A DNA stretch of 64,000 bases from Vibrio vulnificus NBRC 15645 = ATCC 27562. Its GTDB lineage: Bacteria; Pseudomonadota; Gammaproteobacteria; Enterobacterales; Vibrionaceae. This document shows positions 1-10,325 of the stretch, one piece after another. The DNA lies in NCBI RefSeq assembly GCF_002224265.1, contig NZ_CP012881.1, positions 558,001 to 622,000 on the forward strand. The letters run 5' to 3'. The first letter of the stretch is position 1. Each line of letters opens with the position of its first letter. The position numbers were made by a program, and so were the translations under genes. The notes beneath the pieces were generated by a model. The model did no database searches and was not told the origin of the DNA. It saw only the letters and a list, made by a program, of their open reading frames with translations.

Positions 1-1127
1 GAGAGGCCATGCGCCATACTTGGCACGAGATCACCCGACTTCGCGCTGGCTTTGAAGGTCGCCATCGAGTCAAGCGCACATTGATCAAACTTACTCATAT
101 CCATGTCCAAGCGAACTGGAATCGAGCCTTTGTTGAGGTTGAATACCTCTTGGAACTCTTTGGTCAAGATGGTACGAGCCAAATCTTGTTGGGCTTTTTG
201 ATTGGCTTTGTCACTCAGTTCAAAGAAAGCAAAGCTGTCGATGTTGAAGGTAAACTGGCCAGCTGTCCCCGGCGCTGGCGCACAGATGTAGTCTTTGCCC
301 GGTACTTTGCCCGCAGCGCTAAACTCACCTTTTGCCCAGTCACCCATGATTTGCATCGCCGCTTCGCCATTGATGACCATGGAGGTCGCCACGTTCCAAT
401 CACGTCCCGGCGCATTGCTGTCGATGTAATCACGCATTTTTTTGAACTTAGTGAACACTTCCACCATCTTGTCACCAGACAAGACGTTCATGTCCAGATC
501 GACAAACGCTTTGTTGTAGTCATCGCTGCCTAACACATCCAGCGCGACCGCTTCAAACACGGTCGCGTCTTGCCAAGGTTGGCCACCATGGGCAAGCGGA
601 ACAAAGCCCGCCGCTTTGATTTTATCCGCTGCGACAAAGAACTCATCCAAGGTGGTTGGTAAGCTCACGCCCGATTTTTTCAATACATCTGGGTTTGCCC
701 ATAGCCAGTTAACACGGTGAACGTTGACAGGCACCGCCACGTATTCACCATCAAATTTCATCACCTTAGTGACAACGGAAGGCAAGATGCCATCCCAGTT
801 TTCTTGTTTCGCTGTCGCATCGAGAGAAGTGAGGAAACCTAACCCACCCCATTCCTGAATATCGTGTCCTTTAATTTGAGCCGCAGACGGAGGGTTGCCT
901 GAAACCGCACGGGTTTTCAGTACCGTCATGGCTGATTCGCCACCACCGCCGGCAACCGCAAAATCCTTCCAAGTGTGACCTTGCTGTTCAAGCATTTGTT
1001 TGAGCACGGCAGCGGATTTCGCCTCGCCACCAGCCGTCCACCAGTGCAGCACTTCTACTTCGCCAGCTTGTGCAAAAGAGGCAGCAGAAATAAGAGAGAG
1101 GGTAAGTAGGGTTTTCTTCATTTTCAT
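1..1127 (-). CDS. Sugar ABC transporter periplasmic binding protein, GtsA-like (3' end outside window)
   Basis: This is the periplasmic solute-binding protein of a carbohydrate ABC importer; permease and ATPase genes would be expected beyond the left edge. About 375 codons are visible and the stop is missing. The N-terminus has a basic MKMKKT start, a hydrophobic stretch and an AQA-type signal cleavage site. The mature protein begins [16 protein letters not shown] and continues with [20 protein letters not shown] and [12 protein letters not shown], the hallmark stretches of the Pseudomonas glucose-binding protein GtsA. The start is set by a GGAAGA ribosome site six bases before ATG 1127; ATG 1121 is the alternative. 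It lies downstream of a response regulator and kinase on the same strand, like the gts/gltRS arrangement in Pseudomonas. Glucose or a related hexose is the inferred ligand. Confidence 0.88.
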   Translation of the reverse strand, partial: MKMKKTLLTLSLISAASFAQAGEVEVLHWWTAGGEAKSAAVLKQMLEQQGHTWKDFAVAGGGGESAMTVLKTRAVSGNPPSAAQIKGHDIQEWGGLGFLTSLDATAKQENWDGILPSVVTKVMKFDGEYVAVPVNVHRVNWLWANPDVLKKSGVSLPTTLDEFFVAADKIKAAGFVPLAHGGQPWQDATVFEAVALDVLGSDDYNKAFVDLDMNVLSGDKMVEVFTKFKKMRDYIDSNAPGRDWNVATSMVINGEAAMQIMGDWAKGEFSAAGKVPGKDYICAPAPGTAGQFTFNIDSFAFFELSDKANQKAQQDLARTILTKEFQEVFNLNKGSIPVRLDMDMSKFDQCALDSMATFKASAKSGDLVPSMAHGL

Positions 1128-1156
1128 TGTTATCTTCCATGTATCGGATTAGACAG

Positions 1157-1173
1157 ATCAGGTCATGCCTGAT
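1157..1173. repeat. Inverted repeat in the binding-protein leader
   Basis: ATCAGG and CCTGAT flank a five-base centre (TCATG), about 30 bases before the start codon of the binding-protein gene. It could be an operator half-site pair or an mRNA hairpin. Nothing in the sequence tells which. Confidence 0.35.
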
Positions 1174-1218
1174 ATTGAGCAGTCTATCCATAACTGGAAA
1201 TAAGCACTGCAACAAACC

Positions 1219-1251
1219 GTAACCATAAAGTAACACCATTGTTACATTACA
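1219..1251 (-). promoter_or_regulatory. Candidate OmpR-type response regulator site (three 11-bp repeats)
   Basis: On the plus strand GTAAC occurs at 1219 and 1230 and GTTAC at 1241, an exact 11-base period over three units. OmpR/PhoB-family regulators bind such direct repeats at helical spacing. The site sits at the end of the kinase gene and upstream of the sugar-binding protein gene, where the neighbouring response regulator would be expected to act. Function is inferred. Confidence 0.45.
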
Positions 1252-2689
1252 CTTCCAGCCCTTTAGGAATCAGCACTTGCGCACGTAAACCACCCTGCGG
1301 CAGATTGCTAATAATGAGATCTCCACCATGTCCGTGCAAAATGTTGCGGCAGATACCTAAGCCTAATCCATGCCCCTCGCTGTCCTTTGCTAAGCGGAAA
1401 TAGGGTTCAAACACGGCCTCTAATTGCGCTTCCGCAATTCCCGGGCCTTGGTCATCAATGGTGATGTAAATCCACTCCTCACTGTGCGCGAGTGTCACCA
1501 CCGCTTGTTCACCATATTTCACCGCGTTGTCGATCAAATTGGTGAGCACTCGCTTTATCGCTAGAGGCTTGGCCACCATAGGCTCCATGATGATGGGACG
1601 AAAATGGACCTGAGTGTGGTGCTGATTATAGGTATCAATCACATGCTCGATCATCGCATTGAGATCGATGTAGTCGTTGTTCTCATGCAAATCGGTATCG
1701 CGCACACACTGCAGCGCCCCTTTGACCATCATCTCTAAATCATCGAGATCGCGATTGAACTTGCTGCGTTTGGTGTCATCTTCGAGCAACTCGGCTCGGA
1801 TGCGCAAACGGGTGATCGGCGTTTTGAGATCGTGAGAAATGGCGGAAAAAAGATGCTCTCGGTCTGCCACATAACGGCGAATACGCTGCTGCATGCGATT
1901 AAACGCGCGCGTGGCTGTCACCAGCTCACTCGCCCCTTCCTCTTTCAGCGGTGGCTGCTCGATATTGATGCTCATTTCATTGGCCGCTTTGGCTAAGCGC
2001 TTGAGCGGCTTCACCTGACGGCGGATCATGGTGTAAGTCAACACTAACAATAGCGTGGTTGAGAAGAAGAGGAACAAGATCTGTTCACGTCCTAAAATGG
2101 TGTCATCTAAGGTCAAATAAGGCGCGGGAAGCAGCGCGGCAATGTAGACCCATTCGTGACTTTCTAACTCAATCTGCACCACCAACACGGGGGGATTGAT
2201 CGGCTCCAAAGTGAGCGTATGGTGCGCCCACGATTTAGGTAAGTCATGCAGATAGATATCGTCTTTCAGCAAACGTAAATTTTGCGGATGCGAGAAGTCA
2301 ACGGAGATTGAGGCAACCTTGGTGAGTTTTTGCTGCAGCACGCTTTCGACGGCCAGCACCGAAGCCAATTTCAACGGAGTGTCGGCAATCGGCTCAACGG
2401 TCAGCTTCTGTTTATTGAAAGAGACGAAAAAGCGTGTGCCGCCCATATTGCGGATCTGATCCAGCACGATATGGCGATAACGCACGGGTAAGGATTGGAA
2501 AAAGGTCACCGTCGAGGCAAACATGCCCGCCATGCTTTCCGACGCCGAGCGAATGCCTTGCAGCTCTTTCTGTTTGGACTCGCTATACCAGATCGCGGTA
2601 GCGATCCCTTGAGCAATCACCACTGCGAGCAAGGTGAGCAACAGCGTTCTGGCAACCAAGGAGTTGGGGCGAAACCACTTCATCTCCAA
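1247..2689 (-). CDS. Sensor histidine kinase of a sugar-transport two-component system (GltS-like)
   Basis: This inner-membrane kinase of 480 residues should phosphorylate the response regulator encoded just upstream. Visible parts in order: transmembrane segment 1 at about 14-34, a periplasmic sensor domain of roughly 165 residues, transmembrane segment 2 at about 203-222, a HAMP linker, the dimerisation helix with FSAISHDLKTP (phospho-acceptor His286), the N box NLIDNAVKYG (Asn388), the G1 box DDQGPGI (413-417) and the G2 box GHGLGLG (439-445). All catalytic motifs are intact. It starts five bases after the regulator stop, so the two are translationally linked. The signal sensed is not visible; the downstream sugar-binding protein makes extracellular sugar a reasonable guess. 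Confidence 0.9.
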   Translation of the reverse strand: MEMKWFRPNSLVARTLLLTLLAVVIAQGIATAIWYSESKQKELQGIRSASESMAGMFASTVTFFQSLPVRYRHIVLDQIRNMGGTRFFVSFNKQKLTVEPIADTPLKLASVLAVESVLQQKLTKVASISVDFSHPQNLRLLKDDIYLHDLPKSWAHHTLTLEPINPPVLVVQIELESHEWVYIAALLPAPYLTLDDTILGREQILFLFFSTTLLLVLTYTMIRRQVKPLKRLAKAANEMSINIEQPPLKEEGASELVTATRAFNRMQQRIRRYVADREHLFSAISHDLKTPITRLRIRAELLEDDTKRSKFNRDLDDLEMMVKGALQCVRDTDLHENNDYIDLNAMIEHVIDTYNQHHTQVHFRPIIMEPMVAKPLAIKRVLTNLIDNAVKYGEQAVVTLAHSEEWIYITIDDQGPGIAEAQLEAVFEPYFRLAKDSEGHGLGLGICRNILHGHGGDLIISNLPQGGLRAQVLIPKGLEV

Positions 2690-2694
2690 TCACC

Positions 2695-3423
2695 TCAATG
2701 TTCGTAGCTAACGGGCACCGATAAAATATAGCCATTACCGCGCATGGTTTTGATGTAGTGTGGGTAGCGTGCACTGTCGCCCAAGCGTTGACGCAAACGT
2801 GACAGTTGAACATCAATACCGCGCTCAAAAGGCAACGACTCACGCCCCTTAGTGGCATAAGAAATGGTGTCACGATCGAGGATTTCATCGGGATGGGTCA
2901 AAAACAGCATCAGCAAAGCGAAATCACTGCCTGACAGTTCGTGTTGCTGGCCGTTTTCTTGATGAACAATGCGGTGTGCTAACGTATCTAAGCGCCAATC
3001 ACCAAAAACAATCTGCTTTGGCAGCGTATCACTTGGCTTCTCCTGTGTGACGTGCACACGGCGTAAAACCGCTTTGATACGCGCCACCAAATGGCGTGGG
3101 TTAAAGGGCTTGGCAATGTAATCATCGGCACCGATCTCCAAACCGATGATTTGGTCTGTCTCTTCCGAGACCGCGGTGAGCATGATGATTGGCACACTCG
3201 ATTCACGGCGCATAAATTGGCACAGGCTGAAACCGTCTTCACCGGGAAGCATGATGTCGAGCAGGACTAATTCTGGATAGCCGTTTTCTGCGAGGTAGTG
3301 CTTTAACTGATGCCCATCTGCCACCGTGGCCACGTGGTATCCGTTGCGACTCAAATACTCATCCAGCAGTTCGCGAATTTCGCTATCGTCGTCCACCACT
3401 AAAATTCGAGTTACATCCTGCAT
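2695..3423 (-). CDS. OmpR-family response regulator (GltR-like)
   Basis: This DNA-binding response regulator has 242 residues. The receiver domain carries the acidic pair at Asp12/Asp13, the phospho-acceptor Asp56 (in LLDIMLPGEDG) and the conserved Lys105 (in IAKPF). A winged-helix DNA-binding domain follows, ending GYILSVPVSYEH, with the typical RQRLGD...YIKTMRGNGY segment. It is the first gene of the regulator-kinase-binding protein run and most likely controls the sugar transporter, by analogy with gltR-gltS-gts of Pseudomonas. The 127 bases upstream separate it from selO; no strong promoter was recognised there. Confidence 0.9.
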   Translation of the reverse strand: MQDVTRILVVDDDSEIRELLDEYLSRNGYHVATVADGHQLKHYLAENGYPELVLLDIMLPGEDGFSLCQFMRRESSVPIIMLTAVSEETDQIIGLEIGADDYIAKPFNPRHLVARIKAVLRRVHVTQEKPSDTLPKQIVFGDWRLDTLAHRIVHQENGQQHELSGSDFALLMLFLTHPDEILDRDTISYATKGRESLPFERGIDVQLSRLRQRLGDSARYPHYIKTMRGNGYILSVPVSYEH

Positions 3424-3550
3424 CTGAGCTCATCCAAAAAAAATTACAACTTATTTACATAGTGTATCGATTTCAACGCGAACCACTGACGAAAGTTTTA
3501 ATAATTTTTGAAGCTGATCTGGAGCTAGTTCACAACTTAGCAGGCATAAC

Positions 3551-5023
3551 TTAAGAAGAACAACTGATGACCATCTTCTTCCCCCACTCTGGAGGAAGGC
3601 GAGCATACGCTTCCATTTCGGGTTGATCGTCATAAGGATTTTTCAGTAGCTTGGCTAAGGTATGCACCTCCGAAAAATCGCCCTGCTGCGCTTTGTCGAT
3701 CGCCTGTTGCGCCAGATAATTGCGCAAAATGTACTTAGGATTGACGGCGCGCATTTGTTCACAACGTTGCGGGGCAGATTTCACCTCTCCAGAGGCGGTT
3801 TGCTCGAGCGCCACCCGCTCAAGGTAACGGCTTAGCCAACCATGCGCGGCGTCTCGGTCAACAAACAGATCGATCACCGTTTGTTCATCCTCCCTATCGA
3901 GTTGAGAGAGGGTACGAAAGAAGCGCGTGTAGTCGGTGTGATTCTCTGCCAACAACGTAAACATGGCATTAAATAGCTCGCTGTCGCCCTCTTGCTGGCT
4001 AAGCAAACCGAGTTTTTGCCTCATCAATTGACTAAACACCTTACCGAGTATCGGTTCGTATTGAGCCAAGGCCAGTTCCAAGTCGTCACGTTCAATTAAG
4101 GGTGATAAGGCGTGCGCCAGTGTAGAGAGATTCCACAGTGCCACGCGAGGCTGTTGGTCAAACGCGTAACGGCCTTGATAATCGGAGTGGTTACAGATGT
4201 AGCCTGGCTCGTAATCATCGAGGAAACCGAACGGACCGTAATCGAAGGTTTGACCCAAAATCGACATGTTGTCGGTGTTCATCACTCCATGAGCAAACCC
4301 CACCGCCTGCCACTGAGCAATCATGGTCGCCGTTTTCGCCACTACTTGCTCAAACATCGCGAGGTAAGGCTTAGGTTGGTGAAGACAATCCGGTAGATAC
4401 CATTCGATGACATTGTCAGCGAGAAGGCGCAACTCATCATATTGTTCGGTATAGAAAAAATGCTCGAAATGACCAAAGCGGATATGCGTTTGGGCAAGCC
4501 GAATCAAACAAGCCCCTTGCTCAACTTGTTCACGGTACACAGGCGTGTCGCTCACCATCATTCCCAACGCGCGTGTTGTCTCAATGCCAAGAGCAGCCAT
4601 CGCTTCGCTGCAGAGGTATTCACGAAGGGTGGAGCGCAGCACCGCTCGGCCATCTCCCATGCGAGAAAATGGCGTCAGCCCTGCGCCTTTAAGATGAATA
4701 TCGAACCACTGCCCCTGCTGGTTTTGCATTTCTGCCAGCAGTAAGCCTCTTCCATCGCCTAAGTCTGGGTTGTAAACCCCAAACTGATGGCCAGCGTATT
4801 TCATCGCTAAGGGCTTGAAGGCAGAAAACGGCTCCGCACCGGAGAAAACAGCGAGCAGTTGAGGATCGTCAGCGTGTTCGGGTAAGGCAAACCCTTGGGC
4901 GAGCTCACCATTCCAGATAACCCAACGGCTATTGTCGAGCGGTTGAGGGGTCACCAAACGATAAAATACCGTGGGGAGTTGAGCGTAACGTTGAGCAAAT
5001 TTCACCGACGACCAAAGAGACAT
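3551..5023 (-). CDS. selO: Protein adenylyltransferase SelO (YdiU family)
   Basis: SelO is a pseudokinase-fold enzyme that transfers AMP from ATP to Ser/Thr/Tyr hydroxyls of target proteins and is linked to redox homeostasis. The 490-residue protein is full length. Recognisable stretches are [40 protein letters not shown] and [11 protein letters not shown], the last with the metal-binding Asn/Asp of the inverted active site. The protein ends in ISCSS: the Cys third from the end occupies the position of selenocysteine in animal SelO and is the usual bacterial form. It is a single gene between a chemotaxis receptor and the sugar two-component operon, with no functional tie to either. Confidence 0.96.
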   Translation of the reverse strand: MSLWSSVKFAQRYAQLPTVFYRLVTPQPLDNSRWVIWNGELAQGFALPEHADDPQLLAVFSGAEPFSAFKPLAMKYAGHQFGVYNPDLGDGRGLLLAEMQNQQGQWFDIHLKGAGLTPFSRMGDGRAVLRSTLREYLCSEAMAALGIETTRALGMMVSDTPVYREQVEQGACLIRLAQTHIRFGHFEHFFYTEQYDELRLLADNVIEWYLPDCLHQPKPYLAMFEQVVAKTATMIAQWQAVGFAHGVMNTDNMSILGQTFDYGPFGFLDDYEPGYICNHSDYQGRYAFDQQPRVALWNLSTLAHALSPLIERDDLELALAQYEPILGKVFSQLMRQKLGLLSQQEGDSELFNAMFTLLAENHTDYTRFFRTLSQLDREDEQTVIDLFVDRDAAHGWLSRYLERVALEQTASGEVKSAPQRCEQMRAVNPKYILRNYLAQQAIDKAQQGDFSEVHTLAKLLKNPYDDQPEMEAYARLPPEWGKKMVISCSS

Positions 5024-5100
5024 AGCGCATCCTTCCTGATGAGTTTTTCGCTACGCTACCACAGACTTCTCTCAACAAACACCGAGAGAAATCAGGGGCT

Positions 5101-6735
5101 CTAAACTTTGAACTGCGCGACCAAGTCGTCCAATGTTTCGCACTGCCCTGCCAACGATAGACACGCATTTTCTGCACTGCTGACCATTTCCACCATGTGA
5201 TGACTGTTTTCCAAAATGTGCATTACATTGTTGTTGACCTCATCGCTGACACTGGTTTGCTCGCTGGCGGCGGTCGCAATTTGCGAGTTCATTTGACTCA
5301 TCAACGAAATCGAAGCGATGATTTCTGCCAGAGAATCACTGGCTTTGCCTGCATTATCAATCGTATCGTGGCCACGCTCTTTACTCGCTTGCATCACCGC
5401 AACCGCTTCTCGCGCACCGTGTTGCAGCTTTTCGATCATCGATTGAATTTCACCCGTGCTTTCTTGAGTACGGCTGGCTAGCGAACGCACTTCATCGGCC
5501 ACCACGGCAAAGCCACGGCCTTGCTCACCGGCGCGAGCCGCTTCGATCGCTGCGTTTAGCGCCAGTAGATTGGTTTGATCGGCGATGCCTCGAATCACAT
5601 CAAGAATAGAAGCAATGTTCGCCACATCGAGATCCAGGTTGTGAATGACTTGGCTGGCATTATCCACTTCCCCTGCGAGACTTTGAATCGAGCTGACGGT
5701 GGTCTTCAAAATGGCGTTGGTGTTGTCTGCTTCGCGGTTGGCTTTATGACTGGCCGACGCCGCTTCATTGGCATTCTCGGCAACCGACTGACTGGTCATC
5801 TGCATTTCGTTCACTGCAGTGGCTACCATCTCACTCTCCTGTTGCTGCTGGCCTGAAAATTCTGCAACGGTTTGCGTCAGCGTTTTGATGTTTTCCATCT
5901 CAGCTCGAACCGCGTTGGAGGAAATAATCACCTGCTCAACGGTGGAGTGAATCCGAGAAACAAATTGATTAAATGCGCCTGCCAATTGTCCGAGTTCGTC
6001 GTCGCTGGTCGCCGCCATGCGTTTTGAGAGATCGCCATCCCCAGAAGCGATTTCCGCCATGGCGTGACTAATACCTTCTATGGGTTTAAGAATCAATTGC
6101 TTGGCCATAACGAAAGAGAGCAGCACCAATGCAATAGAGATAACCGCCCCAGCTTCGATCACATACACACTGTAATCAATCGAACGTTCAACCTCTTCTT
6201 TTAGCTGCCCTTGCACTTGCTCGATTAAGCTGCGAGTAGAAACCAGTTGCTGGCGCAATACGGAAAATTGCTGCTCAAACTGGCGACGGTTATCTTGGTC
6301 GTAACTTTTCGCATTATTGGGCTGGGCAAACATCGGCTCATAAAGCGCTAACCACGCTTTTGCGGCACTCGTTAGATTCGTCAGTTGCTGACGCTCCGAT
6401 TCTGGCAACAAACCGGCATTAAACAGCTCGCGAACTTTGCCAACTCTGGGTTCGACGTTGTAGGCATTATCTTTAAACTCACCGATGTGATAATCCACCT
6501 CACTTTGTGACTGCGCCAGTAATATTCCTTGAGCCGCAGTGATCACTTGGTAAATGTCTCGATAACCATCTTCTAAGCTATCCATCACCGGCTGCACTTG
6601 AGTATTGAGCATTGAGTTCAGTTCAGCTTGTTTATTGGCTTGCAGCACATTGATCAGTGTCGTCGCAACGATCACCAACGTCAGTAAGCCAATGGGCAGC
6701 ATCAGCTTCTGTTTAATTGAGAGTCGATTGAACAT
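5101..6735 (-). CDS. Methyl-accepting chemotaxis protein
   Basis: This inner-membrane chemoreceptor of 544 residues signals to CheA/CheW. It has a transmembrane segment at about 12-32, a periplasmic helical domain of about 160 residues, a second transmembrane segment near 192-212, a HAMP domain, and a long cytoplasmic coiled coil. The highly conserved signalling tip is present ([20 protein letters not shown] and [12 protein letters not shown]). No NWETF-type CheR pentapeptide is visible at the C-terminus (ends DDLVAQFKV). The ligand cannot be told from sequence. It stands alone; no che genes are nearby. Confidence 0.95.
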   Translation of the reverse strand: MFNRLSIKQKLMLPIGLLTLVIVATTLINVLQANKQAELNSMLNTQVQPVMDSLEDGYRDIYQVITAAQGILLAQSQSEVDYHIGEFKDNAYNVEPRVGKVRELFNAGLLPESERQQLTNLTSAAKAWLALYEPMFAQPNNAKSYDQDNRRQFEQQFSVLRQQLVSTRSLIEQVQGQLKEEVERSIDYSVYVIEAGAVISIALVLLSFVMAKQLILKPIEGISHAMAEIASGDGDLSKRMAATSDDELGQLAGAFNQFVSRIHSTVEQVIISSNAVRAEMENIKTLTQTVAEFSGQQQQESEMVATAVNEMQMTSQSVAENANEAASASHKANREADNTNAILKTTVSSIQSLAGEVDNASQVIHNLDLDVANIASILDVIRGIADQTNLLALNAAIEAARAGEQGRGFAVVADEVRSLASRTQESTGEIQSMIEKLQHGAREAVAVMQASKERGHDTIDNAGKASDSLAEIIASISLMSQMNSQIATAASEQTSVSDEVNNNVMHILENSHHMVEMVSSAENACLSLAGQCETLDDLVAQFKV

Positions 6736-6963
6736 AAATGGCCTTATTCCTCGCTGATTGATCGCCCATTCTCAATAGCACTCTAGCGCCTTGGCTGGAG
6801 GTTGTGAGAACAAGGCTGACGTTTGGGGTATGAATTAACTATAGAGCAAAATCAGCCTGTTGCTTGGCGACGACTAAAAAGCGCTCCCATTGCCCACCTC
6901 AGCTTGCTTAGGCAGACACTGATCTTCTCAGCCACATTCTCTACATAGTGGAATGGCGACTAA

Positions 6964-6986
6964 AAAGCGCACTCAATGTGCGCTTT
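6964..6986 (-). terminator. Rho-independent terminator of the M6 protease gene
   Basis: AAAGCGCAC and GTGCGCTTT form a 9-bp stem around a five-base loop. Read on the minus strand it is followed by TTTTTA, and it lies about 40 bases after the protease stop. The rest of the gap 6736-7027 holds only a 14-bp direct repeat and no gene that I can see. Confidence 0.85.
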
Positions 6987-7027
6987 GGATAACAAGGTCG
7001 TTCGCCACCATTTAGTGGCTGTGATAG

Positions 7028-10000
7028 CTAGTGGCCTTGATAACGGGCTCGCCATACACCTAGTAACCCAAGAATAACAACCATTACTCCCCCCATACCG
7101 CCGCCAGAGGAGCCGCTGGAACTGGCGCTTGCCACCACTGCCGTTGTTGATAACACGGTGATCGTAACTCGTCCTTGCGCTGTAGCGCCTTCAGAATCCG
7201 AGACGGTGTAATGCAAAGCCACCTCACTAGTGGATGCACTCTCTTCAGGTGCTTGATAGCGAATCTGATTGTCTATAAGCGACACACTGCCGAAGGTCGG
7301 TGGTGAAACATGGGTTATTTGCAACGTTTGTCCATCGTGATCGCTGTCGTTGGCCAGTGGCGTAATATCAATACGCTCTCCGACCTTAACCGACACATGA
7401 TCATCTTGCGCCACTGGTGGCGTATTCACGATAACAATCTGCACATGATCGCTGTGACTCAACCCACTTGGATCGCTCGCTTCTAACGTAAACGCAAACA
7501 CATCTCCCATACGAGCCAAAGCTGGAATCGTAAACTGCGCGGTGTCACTCTCGGTTCCACTCAGGGAAACCGAAGGACCAAACGTCTGTCGCCATTGATA
7601 GTTCAGAGGGTCTCCATCCGGATCTTGCGTCGTCGTTCCGTTTAGCTGCACACGCTCACCAGCAACCAACTGACTTGCTTGCACATCGACGTTCACCACT
7701 GGAGCAACATTATTACCGACAACGACAACCTCGACACTTGCGACATCAGAGATCATTCGCCCATCCACGGTTTGCAATCGGTAGGTAAAGCGATCTGAAC
7801 CTACAAAATAAGAGGGGGCCGTGTACGTTAAGCCACTCAAACGGCCATGTTGTGGCTGAGTAACAACGTGTACTTCCACTTGCCCTGCCAGGGTGGCGTC
7901 AATGCGATCGTTGCTGGTCAGCATGAGTTGCAGTGAGCCATTTTTGCTGACTTCAACGCGATCATTCACCGGTAGCAATAGTTCGCTGATGTCTCTGTCC
8001 AGCAGCGCGGCAAAAGGAATGAGATGATATGGCAGTAATTTACTCATGCCGTCACTGCTGCTGGTTTGCGCATTTCCTAACCAGATGGTTTTACTTCCTT
8101 CCGGTTCCATATTTTGCAGTTCACTAAACTGATAGTTTTGCTCCAGTTGCGCGTTCGTCAGCTCAATGACTAATGTATGCGAACCCAAAGCCAGTTTCGC
8201 GGGGGTATCAAATAAGAGGCGACCGTTACCAAACGTCGAACCTTGGGCAAGCACGATACGCTCGGCTGGGTTAAGCACCAAAGAACCAAAATTGGCATTT
8301 GATACCGGGTAACGTGCCACCACATACTCAACGGGCTGAAGTGCATTGAGTACTTGGTAATAAAGCTGTACCCCTTCCAACACCGAGTCTGAACTGAGCG
8401 TGACAGCAAATGCGGCACTGTTCTTCTCCGCTTCACTGACAACATAGCTACGACGAAGGCTGGTCATCCAAGCGAAATCATACCCTTCAACAGGGCGACG
8501 AAAGAGAAACGAAGCAAACGCATCTGAACTCGCAATATTGTTTAGGCTCACTCCAGTGGCAAAGCCAGTGATCGACGTTAACGAGGGGTGGGAGTTATCA
8601 CTAATCAGGCTATTTTGGCTATCACCAGGATACACATCCGCGCCGTCAGTCCAACCACCATTCTCAAGCTCAGCTAAGCCATCAGCTTGCATGATCTGAA
8701 CTTGCATCGGGCCTGTATGGTTAAAAGCATGATTGATGTTAACGGAGGTGACCAATACCCCCTCCGCTGTCAGCGCTCGATCGTAATCCTGCTTGCGGCG
8801 GTTCTCGACATACAAACGCGGACCAAATTCTTGCAGATAAGGGTCAAGATTGACGATGGCCGCTTGCTGATTGACGATTTGTACGTCGTTGTCTGAGCTG
8901 GTCAGGATCTGTGGATTGATGAAGCCAGCCGCATGTCGGCTCCAAGCGCTCATATTCACAGGAGTCTCTCCTGCATACAGATCGCCCTCTTTCATTGCCC
9001 AAGAACCTGCACCCATTACCCCCCAAGATCCCACTGAACCTTTGTGGTTATAAGAATAAAGGTCTGGCAGATCTAACATGAGATGACCAAGCTCATGCAC
9101 AATCACCCCCAAGGTGGATTGATGGTTGACTTGATAATCGGCAAATAAACAGTAGGCAGAAATGTACTTACCATCGACATAAACCGTGTTGTGGAAATAC
9201 ATGTGCGGCCAAATTGCAGGCTTCGTGAGCACACCGGTTGAGCGGTCTCCACCAGCAAAAACAAACATCACCGACAGCTCAGTTGGGTCGATAGAGCCGT
9301 CGCGGTTGAGATCGTAGGTCGAAAAATCCACATATTGGTCGATCAGTCGGTATGCTTCACTAAAAATGCTGTTCAAACGATTGGTACAAATTTGACTGTC
9401 GTGACAATTTGGATGCTGCTGTGAGACCCGTATGCTAATGACACCGTCATTTGCCGTACCATAGGTTTCTTGAGCTGGCACAACGCGATACTGGCCAAAA
9501 GAGTTTTTGTCGTAGTAATCCACCACACTTTGGTTGACGTCACTGAACACCAACTCAGTAAAATCATGAACCATCGAAATGTTGCTAAACGACACCTGCA
9601 CAACCAACAACGGTTGCTCAAACGGCTGCGCTCGGGAAGCGAAAGCGGAACGTGTTGAAAAAGGAGTTTGCTGCAGCGAACGAGAGCGTTGAATGACGGG
9701 GCGTTCCGGCAGACTGGCGTGAGATGGCGTCACTTGTAACGCCGAGCGATCTTGAGCTGAAAGAGGAGGCTGCGAGTCGGCCAATTTTGCATCGCCACTC
9801 GAAATCAGATAAGGCTTAGCACCGTCGTTTTTTATTTCTGCGAAAAACCATGTATCTTGCTGCTCAATCAGCGCATTGCCTTGCTCGTCTTCATACCAAT
9901 GGAAATCCGCATTACCCGTTAAGCGCACTTTCGTTGAAGAGCCGTCACTTAATTCGACATCATGCCAAATCGGTGCTGGTGGCACCGTGGCCGTTGCAGA

Positions 10001-10045
10001 GGCAGACAATGCCAAAGCAAGCGTAAAAATCAGCCATTTGTTCAT
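7028..10045 (-). CDS. Secreted M6-family metalloprotease with GlyGly-CTERM tail
   Basis: This is an exported zinc endopeptidase of 1005 residues. Visible in order: a Sec signal peptide (MNKWLIFTLALALSASATAT), a pro-region, and the M6 catalytic domain with VIVHELGHLMLDLPDLYSY (His317, Glu318, His321). An EF-hand-like DLNRDGSIDPTE loop lies before the active site. Downstream are beta-rich modules: a PKD/REJ-like domain (DPDGDPLNYQW) and a cadherin-like domain (NDSDHDGQTLQITHV). The last ~31 residues are a Ser/Gly-rich linker, GGGMGG, a hydrophobic stretch and a basic end (WRARYQGH). That layout is the GlyGly-CTERM signal, which in Vibrio is cleaved by rhombosortase after type II secretion. The substrate is unknown. 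It is monocistronic, with its own terminator. Confidence 0.93.
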   Translation of the reverse strand: MNKWLIFTLALALSASATATVPPAPIWHDVELSDGSSTKVRLTGNADFHWYEDEQGNALIEQQDTWFFAEIKNDGAKPYLISSGDAKLADSQPPLSAQDRSALQVTPSHASLPERPVIQRSRSLQQTPFSTRSAFASRAQPFEQPLLVVQVSFSNISMVHDFTELVFSDVNQSVVDYYDKNSFGQYRVVPAQETYGTANDGVISIRVSQQHPNCHDSQICTNRLNSIFSEAYRLIDQYVDFSTYDLNRDGSIDPTELSVMFVFAGGDRSTGVLTKPAIWPHMYFHNTVYVDGKYISAYCLFADYQVNHQSTLGVIVHELGHLMLDLPDLYSYNHKGSVGSWGVMGAGSWAMKEGDLYAGETPVNMSAWSRHAAGFINPQILTSSDNDVQIVNQQAAIVNLDPYLQEFGPRLYVENRRKQDYDRALTAEGVLVTSVNINHAFNHTGPMQVQIMQADGLAELENGGWTDGADVYPGDSQNSLISDNSHPSLTSITGFATGVSLNNIASSDAFASFLFRRPVEGYDFAWMTSLRRSYVVSEAEKNSAAFAVTLSSDSVLEGVQLYYQVLNALQPVEYVVARYPVSNANFGSLVLNPAERIVLAQGSTFGNGRLLFDTPAKLALGSHTLVIELTNAQLEQNYQFSELQNMEPEGSKTIWLGNAQTSSSDGMSKLLPYHLIPFAALLDRDISELLLPVNDRVEVSKNGSLQLMLTSNDRIDATLAGQVEVHVVTQPQHGRLSGLTYTAPSYFVGSDRFTYRLQTVDGRMISDVASVEVVVVGNNVAPVVNVDVQASQLVAGERVQLNGTTTQDPDGDPLNYQWRQTFGPSVSLSGTESDTAQFTIPALARMGDVFAFTLEASDPSGLSHSDHVQIVIVNTPPVAQDDHVSVKVGERIDITPLANDSDHDGQTLQITHVSPPTFGSVSLIDNQIRYQAPEESASTSEVALHYTVSDSEGATAQGRVTITVLSTTAVVASASSSGSSGGGMGGVMVVILGLLGVWRARYQGH

Positions 10046-10238
10046 TCTTAACCCTAACTCCCTTTAAGATATCGCTCGGCTCTGTGGTCAATCCAAGACA
10101 CACCAATGTAGTAACTCAAGCCGATAAATCAATGAGGTTTTATAAAATACGCGAATCGTTTGGCAAAATAATCCCTCATGAATAAGTAAAAACGTAATAA
10201 AGTGTAATCTTGATGACAATCGCTTTGAAAGATAAAGA

Positions 10239-10261
10239 AAAAGGCCCAAGACGGGCCTTTT
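10239..10261 (-). terminator. Terminator of the minus-strand arm of the aryl polyene locus
   Basis: AAAAGGCCC pairs with GGGCCTTTT around a five-base loop. Read on the minus strand it is followed by TTCTTT. It lies 65 bases downstream of the flavin oxidoreductase stop. The remaining gap up to the protease start (10046-10238) shows no gene. Confidence 0.85.
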
Positions 10262-10325
10262 CCATTTACTCGCTATTTGGGCTTAAAAGACGATCTCTTT
10301 CTTCTTGACGTGCAGAACATTCCGC

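Noticed and set aside
9..533. Plus-strand open frame of 174 codons
   Set aside because: Antisense shadow of the sugar-binding protein gene, whose product is clearly recognisable.
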